DNA of 64,000 nucleotides from Pelodera strongyloides (lineage: Eukaryota; Nematoda; Chromadorea; Rhabditida; Rhabditidae), in the NCBI GenBank assembly GCA_036852015.1, contig JAANDG010000111.1, positions 62,001-126,000 of the forward strand, in the 5' to 3' direction. The notes beneath the pieces are model-generated. The model worked only from the letters and a program-made list of their open reading frames with translations, ran no database searches and was not told the DNA's origin. Every line of letters starts with the position of its first letter. The first letter of the stretch is position 1. Positions 47,410 through 58,757 of this stretch are shown here, piece by piece. Both the position numbers and the translations under genes were made by a program.

Positions 47410-50400
47410 ATGGAGGCCCCGGAAGATGAAAACGGGGCGAGACCTCTCAGAGACTGCCATATGGGTTTTTGTCGAGCCAAAAGTGCCAATTGGGTGCGCT
47501 TCTACTCCATGATCAGAGCAAAGCAACTGGACCACTGGCTGGAATTGAAAACTGATGGATTCGAACAAGCACTGAAAACAAATGGAAAATGTATCTATGT
47601 TTGCACAAAACACTTTGAGGAGGCTGAGACCAGAAGACGCGAGGCACAGGTAAAACATATGTTCTAACGAGTAGAAACAGCTCTAGCGAATATAAATCGC
47701 GAGTTTCACAACGTCACTGAGAGCCGATGAGTTGCGCGCCGCACCATTTCGGGAAACAAAATGCGCGCCGCAAAGAAATGGGAAACAAAATGCGCGCGGA
47801 ATAGAAATGGCGCGCAAAGTGTTTCCCGAAAAGGTGCGGAAATGGTGCGGGGCGCAACTTGCGCCCCGCACCATTTCCGCACCTTTTCGGCAACGTTTTT
47901 GAAAGCGCTCGGAGGATCTGCCGTAAGTGCAGTTGTTGTACTAATATTTTTCCGCAAGCAAAGATCTCAATGTGTTGTGTGGCCGAGTGGTCTAAGGCGC
48001 TGTTCAGAGAAAGTATCTAACAAGAGTGTAGGGTTCGAATCCAACACGCTGCTTCCTTTTTGCAGTTGCTACTTTTCCCGCACCGTTTTCGCGCCTTTTC
48101 GGCAACGGTTTGGGGGTGTTTCCCGCACCAAAACGGCAACAGAGTCGGTGAAAAAACTTTTGCGGCGCGCATCAAATTCTTTTGCGGGAAACACCCCCAA
48201 ACTGCTGCCGCGCGCAACTCTTGAGTTTCGTTGGTCGCGGGCTTTTTTCACCATCGCGAGATATATGTGAATGAAAAAGCAGCTATTAGTTTTTGCTTTT
48301 TTCTTATGGAATTTTAATTCGGTAATGTCAAACATCAATATTTTCAGCAGCGCCTGCAGAGCCAGAGCAATTTGAGTTTCCTACGACTAGTAGAAGGAGA
48401 TGTCGCGCAGTTTCGCTGTGATGCTATCGTCAGGGATGTTAACGATTGTCTTCCACAAGGTATTTTTTGTTAAATGTTGAAATATAGCAAAACGCTTCAA
48501 CATTTATAACACTCAGTTGTTTGGAAGTGCATATATTTTTGTTTACGGAATTGTGAATTTGTGAGTATACACATTAACGCGAAGAGACTATACATCTTAT
48601 TGAAGTGTAATATTTGTTTTCTGTAATGTTTAGTTTAGCATGAAATATTTTAGACGATGATAGCATCTCCGAAGATGTTAAACCGTTTGTAATGGAACTG
48701 AGTCAGTTGTCACATGGAGCCGTAGATGGGACTGTTGGTCAAGCATCGGAAAAGGACAACAATAAGACGAGGGAAGACGGCGTAGGTGTGTTTCCAGGTC
48801 CTCTTACATTACCCTTTGCCTATCATTCTCGTGGCATCGAGCAATCAAGCCGTTACTGTATTTCACTTGGCATGAACACTGAATTAGAGTTCTTCCAATC
48901 GAAATGTGTTGTCTTTTCCCCTAACAGTAAGAGTAAGTGTCTTGCAGAGATCTTACACACGAAGGGTCCGAGATGTGCCACACATGGAGTTGCAACAAGG
49001 ACGGAAGAAATTGCCTTGCGAGGCTGTTACTGGAATAGCTTGAAAACCGCTGTGAACCGGGGACTGCTACAAGTTGTGAGTCATTATATGGACTTATAAA
49101 TTCTCTTTTTTCAAAATCCTTTTGGACCTACGTATACATTCCCATGTAGATGTATTAAACGCAATTTTTTTAAAGCGAATGTCAAGCCTGATTCACAGAT
49201 ATTCTATAACACGCTGTCACAAATACCGTAGTTTACAAAATTTCTCTCGCGCTCCCCTCTGCTCTTTTTCTTTGCTGACTTAAAAAAATTTCTCTCGCGC
49301 CCTCCTCTTTTTCTTTGCTGTCTAACAGCAAACGGTCCTGCGGACAGAGAATAGTTCTGATTTTGTCCAAATGACCAGAATCCCATATTGAAGGAGTTTT
49401 TTGGAGGGGTTTGAAATAGCTTTTCTTCTTATGTGAAAGTTTTTGTTTATTTTTATTTTCACTTTCTTTACCTTCAAAACATAAGCTTTTTTTTGAGCCC
49501 AACATGAAAAACCGGCTTGACATTCCCTTTAAAAGAATCGATTACAGTAACTAGCACTGCATATAAGCGTGAAAGTTCACAAAACACTGCCGTAATTTTA
49601 AAGCTGGAAGCCTACACATACATTTATTGTTATTGTTATATTTCGTTTCCAGGAAAGAATGATCGAATTTGTTCTCTATTTTCAGGGTTTCCCACTTATT
49701 GGCACTGGTCTGGGTGGATACCCGCGCAGTGAAGGGCTAATGGTTGCATTGGATACGATCCTTGCCTTTTTTGAGACGAACCCAGTGCAGGTACTTGTTA
49801 TGTTACATATATCACTATATCATAACAGTCGTCAGTCATTATGATTACAAGTACTTAAAAAATAAAACGCAGCTATGATGGTGTTCTTGACGTTCCTTGT
49901 TAGTAACGAGTAATATCTTTTGGATACTATCTCGAAACAATATAATAATATAATTACTGTGTTGAAAATCGAAAATTTAAGGCGACTAGACTTTTTGGAT
50001 CGTGAAACGAAGAAAACTCGTATTTCATATTTAGGGCTTGAATGTGTCAATTTGTGTGAGTGGAGCGGGCGCGCCAGATGTATTGGAATTTGGAGCAATT
50101 TTGATGGGAAACGAACTTTCGTTTAAAATGGGAAAGACAAAGATCACAAAGAGCACCGTTCAACGCATGCGTAGGACAATGGAAAAGAATTACACGAAAG
50201 TGAAAGGATTGAGTGAGAGACCAAGAAAAGCATACCAATTACCCACAACGCACATCGCGTTCCGAACTTACGTTAAAACATGGAACAAGGACGAACTAGC
50301 CTTTCGAAGAAACCTTCACGCAACCCTTTGCAGGTAGGCAAGCCTTTGCTTCTCTGTTTTTTTAGTACCGTCATGACCTTGCCTACCATACAGAGTCCCG

Positions 50401-53400
50401 TACTCGTACATGCCAAGAAGTAGATCATGTTGGTACCTTCTACATTTCAAATGGTCGTGCATAAACGTAGATACTTTGGTTGTTCGTCCCTTATTTTACC
50501 AAATGAAAGGGAATAATTGGGAGTTTTAAGTTCAACTGGCGACATTTGTTCGATTCTCAATATTCGATTGAGTTTTCTATCCAAAAGCGTTTCTCCTTCT
50601 TATTGTTAGATTCATTCGGTTTTTTAGGAAACAGAAGAGACTTATACGGGAAGGAAAATCCAATGACCAAGTGAAGTGAGTGGTTATAGTTTTATTGACG
50701 AAGTAGATTTTTTGTACCTTTGACGTTTGAGAACGGATTCACGTTAAAGCGAATATGTAGGCACTCAAAATGCGCGAAACAAGAGTTGTGAGTTTAAATA
50801 GGCGGCTGAATATGCAAATTCGAACATACGTTCTATGATTCTATCAACACAGCTTAACTTCAAAAAGGGCCTACATATTCCCCTTAACGAATCACCTGTG
50901 GTGTTTGAACTGTATGTATTTTTCTGATGAAGTTTTTTTTTAGTTTGGAGCCACAGCCACTGGACGAACTCGAAGACGATGAACTTTTCAGAGACACGAG
51001 GGAAAACATGTAAGTTTGATAACATCCGAATTAGTCCTTTATTTCCATTATTATTCCTTCTTCGAATCAAATATGCTGAGGTCAATTGGCTGAAATACCA
51101 TAACGATTTGTTTTAGGAGGGGTTGCAGTTAGAGCTTAGAGCGGGTGACCGTTTTCGTATTTCGGCTTTTTGTTTAGTCTTTTTCAGTTGGTTGCGTTAC
51201 GCGCATTGAATCGATTGAATCCTGAAAGCAGCCATAATTTCTTATTTTGTTTATTCAGGATGAAGCTCGCGAAGCAATTTACCCCTGAAGCAGAAGCAGA
51301 GTGTTCTACGTCTAACGATGCTAACGATGCCGAGGATTTTGTTGCGAATTTCTTTGAACCCAGCGAAACTGCGGAACGGTAGGATTTTACTCTTGCTTGG
51401 CTAAGACGCACCACCGCATAGTAATATCTCGTGCGATTGTTGCTGTAATTAGTGTTTTGAGCTCGTCGGTGTAGTTTGCAATGTTTTGGAATCCGTAAGA
51501 TGGCGTAGCTGGCAAGGTGAACCAGTTTCCGTATTCTGCATATTAAGCAGGTTTGTGAGAAAATCTGACTGCTGAACTACTTGTATGAGAAACAATGGTG
51601 GCGGAAACTTAGGCTGTGATTTATAAATTATATGCCAATCTCCATATAATATTCCTTTATATTCTGTAATTTGCTAGTTTAGAATCCGTCTTTTGAAGGA
51701 AGAAGAAGTTGAGAAAGTGGAAAATGATGAGCAGAAGCCTCCTTGTTTGGATCCCGAGTGAGTGTTTTGTCATCCTTTGCTACCTTAGTTGTGATCTTTG
51801 GTTGGGTCGGTTCCATCAAGAAAGCATGAGAATTAAGAATCTCTATTGTAATTGTAGTGCACTTTTGTTTTGTTCATTTTTTGTTTCATTTTGTTCAGGG
51901 TTTGTATTATGTGCGTATATAGCACTTATGCTAGTTCATTTCCACTAATTTTACATAGGGATTGTTCATTTATGTGAGTTTGCGTTGATGTTTCAGGATT
52001 GTGGCTTTGTCAATGTTTGCGCAAGAATCCATGTTTAATGGAAATGGAGATGGAGACGTTAATAGTCCATCTGAAGCGGGGACAAACGTTGTGAAGAAAA
52101 AGAGGAGACGTTTGTACGTCATATTATATTGTTGCTTTTTAATTTTTTTCGGTATATAACGGTGATAGCGACATAACGGCCACTTTTTGTTTACGTATGT
52201 TGTTTATCAGTATTTACGTTGTCGTACCGCTCGCACCGCTACGTTGTCGTACCGCTACGTTGTCGTACCGCTCGGCAACATACGAGAGCACCCAATTTCA
52301 TAATACCGTTTAAGTGCGTGTGCGTATCATTACTTATATGATGTATGTGGTTTAAAACTTCAGTTCAGCAGCCCGGCTCTTTGAACGCAGAAAAGAACGT
52401 AGGAAACTGATGCTGGAAGCAGAGTAAGTGTGGAGTTTTTATTTATTAAATAATCACTTTTTACTTCCAAATTCTCACTCTTTATTTGGTTTTGCTTAAA
52501 GTTTTAATATAGTTTTCTTTTGCCATTTGCCATATTCCTGTGCCCAGGTCAGGTCAGGTACTGTGCATATTTCGGTGTGTACGGTTGAGTGAGTTTACGT
52601 ATGCGCAATGCACGATAATTCATCTTTTTTTGCGTTTCAGAACTGAGGAGCAACGTCAACAGCGCTTATTGCGCAGAAAGGCGAACGAGGCGAGAAGGCG
52701 CATGGAAAATGAGTAGGTTTCTAAATTTGGCATGGAAGTTAGTCAAGAATCATTTATTGGTCAAGGATTTGTGATTATAGTGATGACACACTATTACTAC
52801 TTCTCAACTTCTGATTCTGACTATGAGTTTCCATAAGTCGAAACTCGAAAAGTGTTTTGGTAAGGGATGTCTGAATCTGAAAGCATGTGGCATCAACATG
52901 GTAATGTATCGTGTATTGACTGGTTCGCTGGTTTACATTGATTAGACATTTCAGAACAGAAGAAGAAAAAGAAAAAAGAATACAAAGTCTTATTGGCGCC
53001 GCGGTCAATACGAAAACATCTATTTTTAGACGTTTAGGAACAAAGTAGGTTTGAATGTGTGATACTTGTTAGGAATAGTTCACACATTTACGTAATCTTT
53101 TGCTAGATTGCTAGATATGAATATATAGTTTATTTCAGTATTTAGTTGTTAGTAAAAAGTGATATTATTGCAAAATCACGCGATAATGGTGAAATACTTC
53201 AGAACAGAAGACGACAAACAACGGAGGCTAACGAATGCAAAGGAAAATATGGATAGGAGGGCGGGAGACCCGGGAGCGGAGTATGTTTGAATTAGTTGGT
53301 ATCATTTGGCTGATTTAGCACTTTGATACAATTTCATATGAGTTAAACTAGAAAGGCTAGTTGGTTGCTCTGCTACGGATTCGAATTTCAAACCCGAGCG

Positions 53401-56400
53401 ATTTGTGTCAGTTTCATATATGAGAAGGTTTAGGCGCGTTCGAGTTGGGAAAAGTTTGAAAAAATCCGGAAAAGTTTGGTTCAAGATGGAACATTTGCAT
53501 AATTTAGCGTAAGCTAAAAAGCAGGATATTCAGCTATGTTTGTCTGTGGTATATCTTTTGGTATTATCTCTAAACTTTTCTCGCGTTTCCAACTTGAACC
53601 AACTTTTTCCAGAATTCTTCAAACTTTTCCCATGTGAAATGCGCCTTTTCAGATTCAATTCACCTCGACAACGGCGCCTTCGCCAGATGCGGGAAATGGC
53701 AAAAAGGCGTGTGGAAACAGAGTAAGGATTGGATTGGCGAGCCTTTGGTGTAAATTGTGTTTTTTATAATGACTATGATGAGTAAGTTCCCGGAATTTCG
53801 ACCTCTATTCTGTTTCTGGACTTTTGATGTAAATTGTTGTGTCCGATCGATAATTAGTACAATGTTTTGTTGAACATTTTCAGAACATTCGAACAATATC
53901 AACAACGTTTAACTCGAGCAAGAGAATCCGCAAAGAAGCGTTTGGCCTCAGAGTATGTGTGAATTATGTTCTTTATTTGTTTATATATTATTGGCAAACG
54001 TCCAACTAAGGTGCTCCGATTTCGACCTTTTTGAAAAAAATAGACTAACAAACTAGGAATACAGTAAATAGTGATAAAGAAAGGTTGGTTGTTTTTCAGA
54101 ACGGAAGAGCAATATGAAAGGCGACTAACAAAAGCAAGAGAACGTATGAGGAAGCGGTTAGCAGAAGAGTATGTTTGAGAAAGTTTATTCTATAAATGGT
54201 GCGGGGAGGGGAGATCGTGTATGTACCTAGAAACATAGGACTAGTACCGAACCACGTAGACAAACCCATAGACTGTATATTGTGTTAAAGCGAAATGCTA
54301 GCCCCTTTGGAAAATTTGCATATGATAAGCAAATCCTATGTATCCTATGCTAATTTTGTACGATTGCCGTGGACGATCGTACAAAATTAGCATAGGATAC
54401 ATAGGATTTGCTTATCATATGCAAATTTTCCAAAGGGGCTAGCATTGCGCTTTAAACATTGTCATTTATTATGAAGAGGTTAGAGGTGAAACGCGCAATG
54501 AAATTGTCAAGGACCTTCACACTTCACTAGCTCGGTACGTGGTAGTCGTAGTAGTTTACATTCATTAATTTTAGGACCCCAGAGCAGCACGAACGCAGGC
54601 TGGCTTTGTGTCGAGAAAGGCAAAGAAGGAGAGTGTGAGTTTTTGAAAACTGTTTTCTTAATCCTTACTTAAGTAGTTCGTTTTCTTACGTGTGGTAGAC
54701 TTGAGTCTGTGCACCTCAACACCTCACACACGCGTCGAATCTTTAAAAGAACCACTAGCATCGTTCCTAACAATCCCAATCTTATAATCAAGCTTAAAGC
54801 GAAATACCGGCCTTTTTGAGACGCATCGGGTACATCAGCATTCTTATGCAGCTTATGCAAATAATGCAAATGACCATAAATTAGCATAACAAATCGAGCT
54901 AAATGCGAGCAATTAGCATGAATACGTAAGAATTCAGTTGTCCGCGATGTGTTTCAAAAATTTATTATTATTTAGCTTTAATCCCAATAATTCGTTCTTT
55001 TTTACTGTCTATCGTTGTTTAAGTATGGGCGAACAAGGGCAACGTTACTTGGCGGAGTACAAGGAACGACAAAAGAGAAAGATTGCAGAAGAGTGAGTTA
55101 GACTAATCTTCTTTTTACGTTTGATGTAAGATTAAAGATGAAATGACTGGTTTACCAGAATTACTAGGGAATGGATATGGGTCATTGTACATTGTGGAGT
55201 TATCAAATCAGGAATAGCTCGTTTTGTGGAGGTTTTTATGATTGTTGTATTGAAAAAACTGAAGTTCACTAGCATTTGGCATATCTTTTTCCGCGTGGTC
55301 GTCAAAACCCTGGAAGAATTTGAGAGTGAGAAAGATGAGGCTATCAGGCTATGGGAAATTCTTTATGAAGAAAAAGAAGAACACAACGAGACATACGATG
55401 TATCGGAGGACCCTGATTGGACGGAGGAGTTGGGTGTGCAAGTTCCGAAACCTGTTAGGACTGTAGGGCCAAAGTCTGACTTAGTCGGCGGAGACTATGC
55501 CATGTTTTCTCATCGTATGGTCCCGTTGCACTATGTGAAGCAAGCACTCAAGTATTATCGACCGTCAGTCAGCGGCCGACGTCACCTTTCGTCTGTGCCC
55601 AAAGTATCGTTTCATGGAAACTGGAAACGGAATATAACCTGCGTACCTGCCCAAGCTTCTTATTTTGGAAGAACGCTTCAAGCAGTATGCAATGAGGGTG
55701 AAGCAACAATCACGCGGCGAACAAGTGGCGCAGCTCCTGAAGGAGGATGTGTGTGCGAAGCCGGAATTCGGCATTTTCTTGCGTGACCTGGATATTCAGT
55801 GCGTGACAGTAAGAATTGATAAGAAGTGACGGCTTTTGGGCGATTTTGAGGCCTGCTGGGTCCAACATTTCAAAAATACAGTATGGTAAGATAATTTCGC
55901 ACTTTTGCACAGAGCTTTTGTAAGAGTTAAAAACTTAACAAAATGAGCTACAACTGATTTGCTAACTCGATGGTGGCCCAGTATTCCCATGCATACATAT
56001 GTCAAGTAGGGCTGTATTAGAAGGGTGATATGCTATGCTAAAGTGTTCTTTAGGACACCAGAAGAGCGCAACTTTCGACGAGCCAAAACGAATGCAAGGG
56101 CGAAGTTGTTGAAAGACAGATTGTAAGTTTGAATTCGTATGCATTATGCATGGCTGTTAGGGATTTCTAACGGATACTGGATACAACACAGTATGCCTGC
56201 CTACGTTAGTTTCCATTGCTAGGCGAAAAGTTTCCAATCCAATCAATGTTAGTACATTGCAGTACGGCATTGCTTCAACTAACGCTGACTAAGAATTAGA
56301 GAGGATCAGCGCTAGCTCGGAAGTAGTCAAGTTTTGCTCAAGTCAACAAGTTCTGGAAACCGTGAACGTGGATCCCTTGTAGTTTACGATTATTACAAAA

Positions 56401-57531
56401 CTATCGTAGTAGTTTGTAGCATAGTATCATATGGGTTTATAAGTTCACGATGTTGTGGTCGGTCGTCGCCGTGTGGTTCCTACTTACGACGTGACAACTT
56501 TAGGACCGAGGCGCAAAAGAAGGAGCGCAACTTGAAGTCGGCCGAAAACCAGAGGAAACTGAGAGAGCGTTGGAGGAAGCAGAAGCGTAAGAATCCAAAG
56601 TCTTGGTAAGTGCTCGGAGCTTTACTGTCAGTTTTGAATTCAGTGGTTAACTGCGTTTCCATGCATTGTAAGCAATTTGCTTACTATTCTGGGAATTCTG
56701 TCGACCAAAGTGAGCTCACAACCACTAAGTGAAACTCCGCACTCAAAAAGAGGTTCCGTCGTCGCGTTCAAAAAGAGGTTCCGCCAAAGGGGCACGGCGC
56801 ACACCATCTAGGGCGCGCGGCGGCGGGGGCCGTGGGTGCGCTCACGTCATATGGCGCCTCTTGAGCGGGCCTCTGGCGCTCTTGTGGCACAACTGCCGCG
56901 CCTCCCCTAGACGGTGCGCGGTGCTCGGAAGGTGCGCCAATGACTATTGAAAACCTGGCGCGCCCTCTTTTTGTGCGCGGCGATGGCCCGGAGTTTAACC
57001 AGTGATGTTTCGTGGCAATGTACAAAGTTGCGCATCTTCCGGAGTATGGGACTATCTCTTCGGTTAGCGAGCGAGAAGAAGTCTTTGGCAGAAACACTGA
57101 CGGCTAACGCTTTATTTTAGTATGCATTGGCTCCCTTTATCCTTAAAGCGAAATGCTAGCCCCTTTGGAAAATTTGCATATGATAAGCAAATCCTATGTA
57201 TCCTATGCTAATTTTGTACGATCGTCCACGGCAATCGTACACAATTAGCATAGGATGCATAGGATTTGCTTATCATATGTAAAATTTCCAAAGGGGCTAG
57301 AATTTCGCTTTACGGACCCTTGGATCATTCCTTTATATGTTTAGGGGGATAGTGCTAGAAAGCGACAAACGGAGAAAAGAACGAGAAGCGATGGAGAAGC
57401 AGTTGAGGATGGAGAGTACGGTGGCAGGGCGACGTGAACGATATGCCCAGAGACGTTCGGCTACAAATGAGTCAAATAATGAATCGATCGATATTGACAT
57501 CCAGCTGAAGGTTGAAGTTAAAAACGAGTAG
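47410..57531 (+). CDS. THAP-macro-STPR unit D, longest member
   Basis: 811 residues if all in-phase exons join: 47410-47649, 48348-48459, 48654-48785, 48948-49075, 49686-49790, 50035-50333, 50628-50675, 50944-51009, 51259-51378, 51683-51757, 51997-52113, 52364-52423, 52641-52712, 52955-53044, 53203-53280, 53653-53721, 53884-53952, 54100-54168, 54575-54634, 55024-55092, 56054-56122, 56504-56605, 57345-57531. Parts: THAP-like finger (CHMGFC...VCTKH); macro domain (LSFLRLVEGDVAQFRCDAIV; CATHGVPTRTEEIALRG; GFPLIGTGLGGYPRSEGLMV; GLNVSICVSGAGAPDVLEFG); charged linker; about ten STPR-like 23-residue repeats such as TEEQYERRLTKARERMRKRL, one per exon. An extra exon (55273-55786) carries the unit-C-type C-terminus but is frameshifted after GRRHLSSV and would be an alternative or dead end. 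Introns hold many transposons. A nuclear DNA-binding protein able to sense ADP-ribose is the natural guess; nothing is proven. Confidence 0.68.
47730..48220. mobile_element. GC-rich element with AGTTGCGCGC ends
   Basis: Ends AGTTGCGCGCC and CGCGCGCAACTC, with inner inverted blocks (GTGCGGAAATGGTGCGGGGC with its inverse; GGGGGTGTTTCCCGCACC with its inverse). Contains a tRNA-like sequence in the middle. Resembles the element at 30098 in style. Confidence 0.55.
47972..48047 (+). repeat. tRNA-Leu-like pseudogene or SINE head
   Basis: A box TGGCCGAGTGGTCTAAGGCG and B box GGGTTCGAATCC at tRNA-Leu/Ser spacing, followed by TTTTT at 48056 as a Pol III terminator. T-arm and anticodon stems pair poorly (T-stem TAGGG/CCAAC), so a working tRNA is unlikely. 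Best source guess is tRNA-Leu(CAG). Confidence 0.45.
49170..49532. mobile_element. TTAA element with AGSGAATGTCAAGCC ends
   Basis: TTAA on both sides, left AGCGAATGTCAAGCC, right GGCTTGACATTCCCT, 363 bases; inner direct repeat TTTCTCTCGCGCYC. In unit D intron 4. Confidence 0.7.
50744..50887. mobile_element. TTAA MITE with AGCGAATATGTAGG ends
   Basis: TTAA on both sides, left AGCGAATATGTAGGC, right GCCTACATATTCCCC, 144 bases. In unit D intron 7. Confidence 0.65.
52216..52274. repeat. CGTTGTCGTACCGCT minisatellite
   Basis: Three to four units of CGTTGTCGTACCGCTa/c in tandem, in the intron before the first STPR exon of unit D. Confidence 0.7.
53432..53646. mobile_element. MITE with AGGCGCGTTCGAGTTGGG ends
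   Basis: Left AGGCGCGTTCGAGTTGGGAA, right inverse CCCATGTGAAATGCGCCT, plus inner AAAAGTTTG repeats. Related to 34364. Its right end lies 6 bases before a unit D exon (53653). Confidence 0.6.
54285..54455. mobile_element. Palindromic TTAA MITE, copy 3
   Basis: 171 bases, same palindrome as 13990, TTAA both sides; one end reads TGCGCT instead of TTCGCT. Confidence 0.75.
54794..54981. mobile_element. TTAA MITE, CCGGCCGG family
   Basis: TTAA, AGCGAAATACCGGCC on the left; right end partly decayed (ATTTAGCT-TTAA). Unit D, between exons 54634 and 55024. Confidence 0.65.
55273..55786 (+). pseudogene. Frameshifted C-terminal exon in unit D
   Basis: Homologous to the last exon of unit C: YAMFSHRMVPLHYVKQALKY then YRPSVSGRRHLSS. 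After that the matching peptides (KYRFME, then LPKLLILEERFKQYAMRVKQ, LLKEDVCAKPEFGIF) continue in another frame, and the shifted frame runs to a stop at 55784-55786. It also contains a second lesion (a stop after GNGI in the alternative frame). Confidence 0.6.
57143..57312. mobile_element. Palindromic TTAA MITE, copy 4
   Basis: Same palindrome as 13990; left TTAA intact, right end TTTA. It lies about 30 bases before the acceptor of the last unit D exon. Confidence 0.75.
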
Positions 57532-58366
57532 GTGAGTTTATGTATAAAAACGTGTTTGGTGGGGAAATGTAGTTATACTTTCATCTTCCAGTTGTTATTT
57601 TTGTTTAAGAGTGATATTTCGATGTGTGGAGCTAGCTAGGAAGAGTGTAGTGTAGTGAACGTGTATATGTGAATGTGTTTCCATTGCTTTAAAGCGAAAT
57701 ACTGGCTTGGTTTTGAAACGATTCGAGGATAACTGAATTATTCTTATGTGTTTATGCAAATTTAGCTCGATGTTTTATTATAATTTATGTTCATTTGCAT
57801 AAGCAGCATAAGAATGCTGGTCTACTCGATGTGTTTAAAAAACCGGCTGGTATTTCGCTTTACATAATTACACATTCACAATATGATCCTCGCCCGATGT
57901 ATAGTGAAGCCATGCACGTTTGCAGTCGATTTGGAAATTCCAGTCTTGAGGTTTAGTGCACTAACTCTTTTTTTTATAGCAAATTAGAACTCATTGTTGT
58001 TGTTTATATGATGAAATTAACTATTTAGATTCAATTGTCTGTTTCTTTTTTGCTTAAACATGTATATACGGTTCGATTTGATAGGATTTCCATTATTAAT
58101 ATGAGATTTTATGTATATGTTTGTTTTCCTTTTTTGATAAATTCTTTTTTTTATTGTTTGCCTAGTCACTGTACAATATTGTTGTTGGGTTGTCCACCCT
58201 TTCCTATTTTATACTTTGTTAGAGTACTCAGTACACTTTGTTTACTGCGCACAGTGCGCCTGTTGTAGACCTTTCTTGTATATGTCGAATTCGTTTTCTT
58301 TGTTTTGCCCATCGTTAATTTGGAATCTTAAATACGACGATGCTTTCTAATTTATTCTGCATTCAG
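57532..58366. other. Spacer between units D and E
   Basis: Holds a TTAA MITE (57689-57862) and AT-rich sequence shared with other unit spacers. No gene. Confidence 0.55.
57689..57862. mobile_element. TTAA MITE, CCGGCCGG family
   Basis: TTAA then AGCGAAATACTGGC; right end ACCGGCTGGTATTTCGCT-TTAC. Body matches 19764. Confidence 0.65.
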
Positions 58367-58694
58367 ATGGAGACCCCGAAAGAGGAAAGCGTCGCTAATA
58401 ACCGGACGAAACAATCAGTCAGAAGGTGCCAGTTGGATTTTTGCCGAGCAAAATGTACTAACTATTCGCGCTTGTCCTCCATGACCAGGGCAAAGCAACT
58501 GGACCGATGGCTGGGATTGAAAAGTGATGGATTCGTACAAGCACTGAGGGCAAGTAAAAGAATCTTTGTTTGCACAAAACACTTCAAGGAGGCTGGGAAT
58601 GCTCAGGTAAAGCTGAACAGATATTCTCCCCAACGGATACGCGAGTGTAGAGTATGATCCCGATGCTGTTGCAAGTACCTGTGAACCGGGAGGC

Positions 58695-58757
<63 letters not shown>

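Larger units (their letters stand above)
52364..56605 (+). repeat. STPR repeat array, one repeat per exon
   Basis: Eleven consecutive unit D exons (52364, 52641, 52955, 53203, 53653, 53884, 54100, 54575, 55024, 56054, 56504) have lengths 60, 72, 90, 78, 69, 69, 69, 60, 69, 69 and 102 bases: all multiples of three, all phase 2 to phase 2. Five are exactly 23 codons. The consensus is T-x-E-Q-x-x-x-R-L-x-x-A-R-E-x-x-K-R-x-A-x-E, matching the 23-residue STPR repeat first described in the silkworm DNA-binding protein FMBP-1. Confidence 0.7.

Noticed and set aside
47972..48047. Functional tRNA-Leu gene
   Set aside because: Boxes and a terminator are present, but the T stem and anticodon stem do not pair.
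47706..48338. Long frames on both strands
   Set aside because: Produced by the GC-rich inverted-repeat element; its low stop density explains them.
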